A stretch of 64,000 bases of DNA from the NCBI GenBank assembly GCA_963969345.1, contig OZ017767.1, forward strand, positions 10,794,471 to 10,858,470, given 5' to 3'. The translations under genes were made by a program, and so were the position numbers. The notes below the pieces were generated by a model that did no database searches, was not told where the DNA came from, and was given only the letters and a program-made list of their open reading frames with translations. Shown in pieces: positions 55,670-64,000 of the stretch. The first letter of the stretch is position 1. Each line of letters opens with the position of its first letter. This DNA is from Turbatrix aceti (taxonomy: Eukaryota; Nematoda; Chromadorea; Rhabditida; Panagrolaimidae).

Positions 55670-56844
55670 AATGTTTCTATGTTCCTCTGAATGAAATGCA
55701 ATAAATATGACATGACGAATTCTGTATTTTTGTCCTTTAAGCGCATCGCTTGTCTTTAGTACAAATTTTACAATCTTAGAAACTTCCCACTAACGAGGCC
55801 AATGCAGAAGTTGTAAGCAAAGTGAAACTCCTCAGCCTGTTCGATCTGGAATAAATAGACATGACAAATTTTGTTTGAAAAAAAGCAAAAGCGAATGCCG
55901 GTTTATGTTCCAAGAAACAAACAGTAAAAAAAAATTAAGTCGTTCAGAAAAAACTTCATCGGACTTTCAAATTTTCATAACAGTTTTCTACGGTACTTGT
56001 TCCCATTACTTTTCAGCGGTCTTACAACTGCGAATTTTATTTTAGATTTTTCAGTTGCTTTTTTTACGTTGTATAGTCATAATTTTTGTTCTCAGTGGGA
56101 ATATAAGTATTTTTTGTTTATAAATAAATAAATAACAATCCTGGAAAACTTTGAACTTTTTGTTCTGTTTTAATTGTGGTTGTCAGGCACGGTACGCTGG
56201 CTTTGGCATACGGATTCTCACAAACCTAATGAAAAAATATATACTGAGTTGTGGCGCTGTCACCACTGAAAAGAGGGGCGCCGGAAGAAGGGGCGCGGAA
56301 GGACGACAAGGGACTCACCGAACGCGCTCGTGGGCGCGGGTTCGAGGCGAGTCGTGGAGGGAGTTGTAGGTAGCAGGTCGCGGCACGGTGCAGCGCGTAC
56401 CTGGGTGGCGAAATAGGCAGAGAAATATCGAGTATCTTTATCACTCACAACAAGTAATAAAGGAAAACAACAACAACAAAAATAGGCCAGATGATAAAGA
56501 AGAGCGCAGCCAAAAAACGGGAGAAGGACTGACAATAATAATGGAACAACAAAGAGAAAAGGGGAAGCAATTGCGCGCCAGGGGGGTTGGACTCCCGCCA
56601 TCGCGGGAGGACCGAGGCGCGCGCGCGCATTGCGAGGGAAATTACGCTCGCGTAGCGACAGAGTTTTCAAAAAACTGACTGAATTCTGGTGAATTACGAC
56701 GCTTCAAAGTTTCACGATTTTCAAATGCTTCTAGCAGTGCGCAAAAAAATCCGACAGAGGATACGAGTAGCATGAAACAATCCTAGGGACATGCCGAATC
56801 CAAAACAAATGACCGTATGCAAAAAACTCAACAAAATGAAGCAT
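55670..56844. other. No gene seen; short G+C-rich island
   Basis: Bases 55680-56150 repeat the downstream flank of the other family a genes. Bases about 56265-56660 are unusually G+C-rich (GGGGCGCCGGAAGAAGGGGCG, CGCGCGCGCATTGCGAGG). Neither frame across this island shows a recognisable domain. It may be foreign or repeat DNA. Confidence 0.4.
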
Positions 56845-57440
56845 ACACCACAGAAAGTACGGTCCTTTACTGTCTAATTCAATGACGGCAGCGAGTTGTA
56901 TGTTAAATTTTTTGGCGGGAATAATACTCATCAGAAAACAAACAAAAGGCATAGCATCCGCTATCGCGCGATTACGACGGCACCTACCATGAAACACTGT
57001 TGCCACCCTTCAGGGATGTACGAACCGATGAGTCGATTCGCGACGCGGTTGCCGAATGCTGCTATGCCAATGCGTTACTGTGCCAATATTTTTCCCGCCA
57101 AATTGTTGCTGTATTGTCCCCTCCCCGAGGTATACGAGCAACGAATAAACCACATCCTTTAACTTTGTCACCTGCGTGGAACACGGCGATTGTACCCCGG
57201 GTAATCCCATACAGAGTGAGACTGTCTGACAGTCGTTTAATTCAAAAATATGCAGAGATCCGGAGTCGCAGAACTTTCCAGTTGTAAAAAAACCGCTAGA
57301 AAATGACAATTTGTTTTCAAAATGACGTCATTTAGGGGAGGGGGGTGAAAAATCCCCAATTTTGCGATGACGTAATTTCTGCACAAGCCTCAAGTTGCAA
57401 TAGTGTATTGCGTCTATTATTCACGTTCTGCACACTTAAC
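56845..57440. repeat. Composite repeat cluster
   Basis: Bases 56845-57105 belong to the GAAAGTACGGTCC family. Bases 57107-57312 belong to the TTGCTGTATTGTCCCCTCCC family. Bases 57315-57390 are a short form of the 1847-2340 MITE. Bases 57390-57440 match the inverse of 1085-1135. Confidence 0.65.
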
Positions 57441-57623
57441 AAAAAAAACAGAATCAGCTCAACGACATTTACTGAATTCTGTATCGATATATTTGTCCAG
57501 TTGAGCAGTATTGACGTCGCCGCAAAATTTATGAAAATAACTCTTTAAATGTTGGTCGAAGTATGCTGTTGCGATGTCTGCCATGTTGCCGCAAATGTGT
57601 TGACAATAATTTCGTTCCACACA

Positions 57624-59609
57624 CACGGACTTTTTATTTTCATACATCCGTCACACAAAGTTCACATATCCTTCACAGATGAGTGTGAATCACATGTGAT
57701 TCACATATGAATTACCAAATTTCGATTAATTTTGAAGTATCATATGTGAATCATATATGAATCATATGTGATTAGTGACATTATTCGGTAACTTATACAA
57801 AAACGCTGATAAATTGTGATATTCACATATACTTCACATATATGGCATATGTTATTCACAGTATGCTTGGCAAAACGTGCTTGGAAATCAAGATTCAGTT
57901 GGAAGACTCGGAACTTCAGTATTGTCATATCTCTTGTTGTTTTCTGCCAGGGGATGTTGTTTCTTGTGTTAAAGTGTTGCGATTGTTTCTTTTCGAGTAA
58001 AATTTTTATGGGATTGCTATTTGAAAACAAAATTTGCAAAAATGTTCGTATATAAACGTATTTTGATGCCATTGGGGGCTCCAATTTGGAGGGATGCCGA
58101 TTTCGTTGGAATGCTGATGCATTGGCCTAGTTACGGGCGTCTGAAGTGACTTCAGAGTTAAAAGTGGCTTCAAAAATTGTGTGAATTTTTTTTTAAATTT
58201 TGTCATAAAAATGTTGATTTGAAATAGAAAAACAATACAAAAACAAGAAAAATGTACAAAAAACACGACAAGAAAAAAGTGAATTTATGAAAACAATAAA
58301 AGGGTACAAGAATCAAAGCAAGAAAAACGTACAAGAAAAAAACAAACGAATAATTTTTTTCTGTAAAATTAATATTTAAAAAAAACAAAAAAGTTGGGGT
58401 TCTGTAGGTTATAAATTTTTTTGTTGTTTATTGCTATTATTTGTAAATAAATGTTAATTTGAGAAGGAGAAACGGGTTGCAAAAGCCCTTATATATTTTT
58501 TATACTCTTTTATATCTATTTTTTGGCTGAAACACCCGTCGGGAAAAATTCCCGACAGATATCAAGTGTTTCTGTTTTTCATCCCTCCTTTTCCATGGCA
58601 CGCAGCGAAGTTTCATCAAACAGGTAATTTTTGCGAGGTTTGTAAATTTTACTGATTTTACGTACATACTAATTTTGGGGAAACAAAAAAACTTTAATTC
58701 TCAATTTTTGTTTTAGAAAAACCGTGAGTTTTTTACAAAAAAAAATTGGAAACAAACTTTATTGTGATTCTGCTTTTTTCAGGCATTTTTTACGTAAGTA
58801 TATTTATGTTATACAAAAATATGGGCAATTGAAATTATTATAAACGTTTTATAAATATTTATTTTTTTTTAGCATTCTGTAAGTTTTTTTTTTTAAAATG
58901 GGCCTGAAATATTTTTTTTTCACATTCCTATTTTAAATTACAAAAAATAACGTGTTTTCCTAATTACAGACTTTCTCTATATCCATATTGGTCACAACAG
59001 CTACCGCGGGAAAATCCAGAAAAAGTACCAGAAATATTTCGTGAGTTTTGGCAAAAAAAATTACGTGTTGTTGACTTCAGAAATCTTTTACAGGAATCAA
59101 GCAATTCACAAATCCAGCGCCCTGTTCATTCTACTCATCGCCGTAAATTCGTAGTGGATGGAAGACAAAGTTTTGCAGTGCATCCACAGCCAAAAACTGT
59201 AAAAAACGGTAGCCGATGCAAAACTTTGTTTTTCCACCACTTTAAATGGCACGGAGCGTTTTTGCCCTCAAAAAAAGAAATTTGCATCATCAGGTTGTTT
59301 TTGGCACACTGAGCTCGGCATCCACAGTTATATACTGCAGAATGGTAGCTGATGCTCATCTGTGCCAAGTACACGAATTTTATATTTTCACATGTGATTC
59401 ACATTACCACGGCCCGTCGGGTAGATGTGATTCACATATACCTACCGGCTAAGGAGAGTGCAAACTTTTTCAAAGTAAGCATGAATCACATATACTTCAC
59501 ATCAAATACACAGATAGTTCATACATCCATCACAGATAATTCATATGTGTTTCCGTCAGCGAGATATGTGAACTTTGTGTGACGGATGTGTGAAAATAAA
59601 AAGTCCGTG
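57624..59609. mobile_element. 2-kb TIR element with CACATATG-type subterminal repeats
   Basis: Inverted ends CACGGACTTTTTATTTTCA (left) and TGAAAATAAAAAGTCCGTG (right) extend through the ACATCCGTCACACAAAGTTC part, about 48 bp in all with one or two mismatches. Both subterminal regions (57680-57850 and 59390-59550) are packed with TTCACATATG/TGTGATTCACATAT motifs, plausible transposase-binding arrays. A hairpin of GCAAAACTTTGT...ACAAAGTTTTGC lies at about 59150-59245. No transposase is recognised. Confidence 0.6.
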
Positions 59610-59639
59610 CATAAATGCATGTTATCAAAATTTTTGTAT

Positions 59640-59860
59640 TTTCCGGTGCAACCAAAATTCCAGCCAGATTGTTAGCTATTTACTCAGACTGCTTTGAATC
59701 CAGTTTGGTGCCATTTGCAGTGGTTTTAGCTCGTTTAGTCGTGAAAACATTGCCACTTTGTGATTACCAAATTGAATTCATATTTTGAAAATTTGCTCAA
59801 ATGAATCCAACCTTCTTCTCAAACACAATACCGCTATCCCCGCTTGATTTTTGTCCTGAG
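59640..59860. repeat. Inverted copy of 2740-2830 joined to 196-290
   Basis: Bases 59640-59748 are the inverse of 2740-2830, and 59750-59840 the inverse of 196-290. Sequences 2.4 kb apart at the window start are adjacent here. This copy also lacks the hAT-like MITE that ends at 195. Confidence 0.65.
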
Positions 59861-59869
59861 CCTTCTCTT

Positions 59870-60595
59870 TCAAGTACAATATTGTTATTCCCAACCTTCT
59901 GATTTAAACAATATACTAATATTCTTGTTTCGGCAGAAAAGAAATAACAATCTCCCTGCTCTTGCTCATTGCACTTGCTTGTTTATCTTCCTCTGCCATT
60001 AAAATTAGCATTGCCCTGATTGCATGGAAGGTTGTGAATGAAAACTTGAAAGCGCGTCTGTGTGTCGGTGTAACAAAATGAAGCATACACGCACACACTT
60101 TTTCTAACTAATAAAGTACGGTCCTTTACTGTCTGATTCAATGACGTCAGCGAGTTGTATGCTAAATTTTTATTGGCTGGAAAAATTCTCATCAGAACAG
60201 TAAACAAGCAATTGGCATAGCCTCCGCGTCGCGCGATTACGACGGCACCTACCATGAAAGACTGTTTCCACCCTTCAGGGATGTGCGAACCGATGAGTCG
60301 ATTCGCGACGCGCTTGCCGAATGCAGCTATGCCAATGTGTTACTGTCCCAAGAAGTATTTTTCCCGCCAAAAATTTAAACACACAGTTCGTTTACCGTAA
60401 TGAGGTCAACATTCAAACGTTATACGATCCCTGCTTGTATTTTTACGGCCTCTCTGCGCAACTTTTGCTTGCTAACTGAATTTTTTTTGGGACAGACAGA
60501 CAAATGGTGTGAATGTATAGAACAGCGCATAATACACCCATAATGTTTATAAATTCATATTTGATCGTATAGAAGTAGTTCAAAATTCAATGCAC
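59870..60595. repeat. Composite repeat, longest copy
   Basis: It runs from AGTACAATATTGTTATTCCC to AAAATTCAATGCACATG. It joins in one piece the segments seen separately at 30675-31013 and 51640-52180. It may be close to the full length of this non-coding family. No TIRs or coding region are recognised. Confidence 0.55.
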
Positions 60596-62666
60596 ATGTG
60601 GGAAAACTACGGGAGGTTGAGGTTGTCCCGCAGTCCCCTGATTGAAGCCATTTTGGACCATGCCACCAAAGAATGGAATTTATGAGATCGCGCGTGGCAG
60701 TGCCTCGAGTCGGCAAATCTGCGGGATTTTGTTCTGAACTGACATGCCCGAAATAAAATTTGGCCCCAATTTCTAAGATTTTTTTTACTCTATTGATAAC
60801 AAAAATGTCCTGTGAGCACGATTTGATCCAATCTAAAGCGATCGTGCTGTCTGACCAGATGTGGATTTTGGAAAATTTAGACTCGGTCTGTATAGAGATT
60901 TCCTGTGCTAGTTTGGTTGCCATCATGATGGCGTGCAATTCGGCTTTAGGGATAGTTGTAGCTCGAGCCTTCACAGGCAAGAAGAAAACGACAAGTTTTT
61001 ACCGAGGTAGGAAAAGTTCTACCTAGGTCAACCGTGGTAAACCGGGGGTAGATCTTCGACTACCGCGGTAGTTTTGAATGCGCGCTCGCTGGCCCGTTTT
61101 CTACCTAGGTAGTCCAAGTTTTGTTCTTTTTTTGCCTGTTTATTCGTTTTTTTTCACAAAAAAAACAATTTACACAAAATACAATTACAAAAAACAGTCA
61201 AGTGAGTTGTTGGCGATGTGTTGCGCGTTTTCATTTCTTCTGATGGATGTCCTCGATTTGATGTCGATGTTTTTGTGGTTTTATATGGTTTCGTCTTGAT
61301 GGAAGCAGCATCCGAGTACCGTAGATCTTGGTCGTCGAGCCGAGGTCGTTTTTTTGCCGTTTCTCCTCATGTTGATGATGATGACATCGTCTTCACGGCG
61401 CCGCCGATTCCTGAAAATTCATAAGTTAGCACATTTTTCGAGTTTTTCTCAAAAACTTACAAGTTTTTCTCAAACTGGAGTCACGTCCACTGGAAGCCGT
61501 CTGAAAGCCGTGAGGCAGTACTGAACACAAAATGAGGCCCAAAAAATAATATTTCCCCCCAAAATTTAATACCAACTGCCCTTCAACCGATTTTTTACCT
61601 TTTTTTGCGAATGTGCACCCCATCTATCAACATCGCAATCCTACCTAACAATTCGCAGAAACTCATCAAAGCACAATCGCACAAAAAGGTAAAAAAACCA
61701 TTGAAATTTGGTTGGTTTCCAAAAAGTAGTGATTTTGATAACTCATAAATCGTAAAAACATACACATGTCGGCAGCACTTCGATCGAGTTTTAGGAATGT
61801 CGCCCGAGAAAGTAGCCCGATCCTGAAACTAATAAATGAGAAGTAACGCGGAAAAAACAGCCAAAAAACAAAAATAAAACACGACAAAACAAATAACATA
61901 GACAAAAAAGCAACGTCGGCCAAGTTTTCAGCGAACAGATCGCTTTTTTCGCTTTGAGATTCCTCCAAGCGAGCGCAAAAACTCGAAAACATGGACTACC
62001 GAGGTAAAACTTTTCGTACCTCGGTAGTTTTTCCGTCGCGACAGAAAAAACCCTTTTTTTGCAGCAAAATTTCTTCTAAGTCCCGGAACTTTTCCTACCT
62101 ATGTAGAACTTTTCCTACCTAGGGTAGAACTTGTCGTTTTCTTCTTGCCTGTGTTGAAGTTTGACTTGGATGTCAAAAGTGCGGCCGTATTGCTGTCCTT
62201 GACGTATGCTGCGGTGGCTACGAATTCTCCGGAGGCGTCGGCGAATAAATGGAGTTCGCTGGTTACGTCGTGGATGGGCAACCGTCGATCGAGGGTGATG
62301 GTGCCGTTGACTGCTTGTACAGCTTCTTTCCAAGCGCGTGTGAGTTCTGCGTCTAGCGTCTTGCAGCGATCATTGCTGAAAATGCCGTTCTCCCTGGCAA
62401 ACCGCTTGAGGATTGCGGTGGCTGGGGTGATGAAACCCAGGGAGTCGAAGATTGCCAGGATTGTGCTGTGCACGTCTTTCGTTGAGTTGCAGCGCTCTGG
62501 GTCGATTTGGATTTTCATGGACAGCTTGTCGATGCTTGCTTGCAGCCTTTACGCTGGCAAGCATCGTAGTGGATCCCAAGGATTTTGAGGTTACTTTTGT
62601 CCGCGAGTTCGCACGGGTTTCTCAGCAACCTTTGGTCGTTGGCGAAAAAAGAACCGGTCACAAAAT
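60596..62666 (-). pseudogene. BEL/Pao retrotransposon fragment (RT-RNase H region)
   Basis: The minus-strand frames read as BEL/Pao polymerase: LLRNPCELADKSNLKILGI near 62590-62640, then MKIQIDPERCNSTKDVHSTI, DSLGFITPATAILKRFARE, LHLFADASGEFVATAAYV, and beyond the insertion TTIPKAELHAIMMATKLAQE, IWSDSTIALDWI and SSEQNPADLPTRG. The fragment has a frameshift near 62520-62570, lacks gag, protease and integrase, and is split by the element at 60972-62153. It is a dead remnant. Confidence 0.8.
60972..62153. mobile_element. 1.2-kb TIR element inserted in the BEL/Pao fragment
   Basis: Perfect inverted ends CACAGGCAAGAAGAAAACGA extend to about 26 bp. They are flanked by TT (60970-60971 and 62154-62155), a 2-bp duplication whose single copy restores the BEL reading frame. 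Subterminal regions contain repeated CTACCTAGGTAG and ACCGAGGTA palindromes. No transposase is recognised. Confidence 0.8.
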
Positions 62667-63413
62667 TTGTCAATTGATAAAAATAAACAAAAAAAATAGA
62701 AAATAAGAAAAAAAAGTAAAAATCATAAAAAATTTATTTTTCGCGTTGAAAAAAATGTCAACTTTTTCTCTCCCAAAAAATTTTACCCTAATGAAAAAAT
62801 CTATATTTTATTTGACGTAAGAAACAAAAAAAACATGTGGCTACGACACAAACAACAAGAAATAAAATTCCCTCAATCTGGATGGAGAAAAGCCGGACGC
62901 ATGGGCTGCTCTGGACGGCAGTTCGACGTGAAGGCTGCCATCTCATCGGATACAATTCATTCGCATAGGCGTGTTGGTTAACTGAAAAAAAATTATTGCA
63001 TAAAAACCCCAAAAAAAAGAATTAAATAAAACTTACAGGAAAAATTACAGAAAACAAATAAATATTTAACCAAAAAAAAGAACAAAAAAACAAGTTTTAT
63101 CCACGTGTGTGTGTTGGAAGAGAAGAAACCCGCCGAGGCAAGAAGTGTGTATGTTGATGAACGAATAAATACGGGATGTGTTTGACACTGGCTTGGATAA
63201 GAAGCTCACCGTACCATGTGGGCAGGAGAAGGAGGAGGAAACAGAAAGGAACGGGGTGCGCGTAGGCCACTCGTCGTGGGGATGAGCGGAAATCTGAAAA
63301 AAAAACCTATTTTCAAAAAAAAACAGAAATCTGAAAAAAATGATCCTTATATAAATCCCAAAAATTTTATATTCGTGTAAGTCAATAAAAAAATCACTCA
63401 CGAGTCAGTCACG
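62667..63413. other. No gene seen
   Basis: AT-rich stretch between the BEL remnant and the last exon of the next gene. It may include that gene's 3' untranslated region. No domain-bearing frame is present. Confidence 0.4.
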
Positions 63414-63959
63414 CTATTCAGCGCTGGCATGCGAATGAGACACCCGATGATGCCGATGACCACTGCCCTCGCGTCCGTGATGACCACCACTACCGCCGTG
63501 GTGGCGAAGAGATTCTTCGTAGGCCTGTTCGATGGACTTGATCTGATCCTGGAGGACTTCGAGGATTTCTTCGTACTCGGATACCTTTTCGCGGAGAGCC
63601 GCTACTTCTTCCGAATCCGTCGGAATGTCGACATCGGATTGTGGGGCGGGGGCGGGGGCTGAAGTCGGCACCTCCGACTTGGCAGCTGCAGCAGCGGCTT
63701 GGGCAGCCGCAAGCTCAGCCTTTTGCCTGTCGAGATTCTGCTGGACGGCTTCCTTGATGGATTTCGACCAACCGGTCACCGCCTGGTCATCTTGCAGGTT
63801 GTTGGCGGACTTGACCGTGATTCCGGCTTCCTTGAGGGCATCCGCGACAGCCGAGGCAACGTTCTTGCGTGCAGCTGTTGCCTGAGCAAGGACGGTCTTG
63901 ACCTGGTCTTCGGCGGTTTTGATGTTGGCCGTCAACTTTTCAGTTACACCGAAGAGGTC
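63414..63959 (-). CDS. Last exon of an unrecognised coiled-coil, His-rich protein (5' part outside window)
   Basis: The exon begins at 63959 after a T-rich acceptor (GTTTTTTAG) with DLFGVTEKLTANIKTAEDQ. An Ala-rich helical part follows (VLAQATAARKNVASAVADAL), then DRQKAELAAAQAAAAAAKSE, a Pro/Ala hinge (TSAPAPAPQSD), a coiled coil (EEVAALREKVSEYEEILEVL) and a His/Gly-rich tail ending SHASAE-stop. Base composition and codon use are higher in G+C than the surroundings, as in a well-expressed host gene. Upstream exons lie beyond the window. The His-rich tail could bind metal. No family is assigned. Confidence 0.7.
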   Translation of the reverse strand, partial: DLFGVTEKLTANIKTAEDQVKTVLAQATAARKNVASAVADALKEAGITVKSANNLQDDQAVTGWSKSIKEAVQQNLDRQKAELAAAQAAAAAAKSEVPTSAPAPAPQSDVDIPTDSEEVAALREKVSEYEEILEVLQDQIKSIEQAYEESLRHHGGSGGHHGREGSGHRHHRVSHSHASAE

Positions 63960-64000
63960 CTAAAAAACCACGTTTTCAAAAAAACGCAAAAAAAAAAGAA

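Overview
The window looks like part of a repeat-rich, AT-rich nematode genome. The evidence is short introns (about 48-53 bp) with GTAAGT-type donors and T-rich ...TTTCAG acceptors, no bacterial operon structure, many small inverted-repeat transposons, and a nematode-style single-ORF Ty3/gypsy element. The genus cannot be named from sequence alone. A run of exactly 200 N (31014-31213) is an assembly gap.

Layout. (1) 1-3.3 kb: transposon and repeat debris. (2) 3.35-11.8 kb, minus strand: an eight-exon ABCA-type full ABC transporter (copy A), broken by a Tc1/mariner-like insertion in exon 7. (3) 12-18 kb: repeats plus a head-to-head pair of small secreted-protein genes (pair 1). (4) 18.1-19.95 kb: a third, partial copy of the 5' part of the ABCA gene. 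(5) 19.96-30.67 kb: a 10.7-kb Ty3/gypsy LTR retrotransposon, split by two small DNA transposons. Its polyprotein carries an envelope-like, furin-site-containing membrane segment between Gag and protease. (6) 30.7-41.6 kb: gap, a TIR element, gene-free AT-rich DNA, and a 2.9-kb palindromic element flanked by about 330-bp direct repeats. (7) 42.1-42.8 kb: secreted-protein pair 2, one member truncated. (8) 44.88-51.28 kb, minus strand: the second ABCA copy (copy B), whose reading frames are all open. (9) 51.6-57.4 kb: repeats, a TTAA-flanked foldback element and secreted-protein pair 3. (10) 57.6-62.7 kb: a 2-kb TIR element and a BEL/Pao retrotransposon fragment split by another insertion. (11) 63.4-63.96 kb, minus strand: the last exon of an unrecognised coiled-coil, His-rich protein.

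How it fits together. The locus has grown by segmental duplication: ABCA three times, the secreted pair three times. The ABCA copies are nearly identical in their nucleotide-binding domains but differ strongly in predicted extracellular loops. Transposons have inserted into coding exons, introns and other transposons. Several target-site duplications can be read directly: 8 bp for hAT-like elements, TA for Tc1/mariner, TTAA for a piggyBac-like element, and AA/TT for two unassigned families. Some repeats occur elsewhere in the window without the insertion, which gives empty-site controls. Copy B and the secreted-protein pairs are the best candidates for functional host genes. Most other long frames are antisense or frame-shifted shadows.
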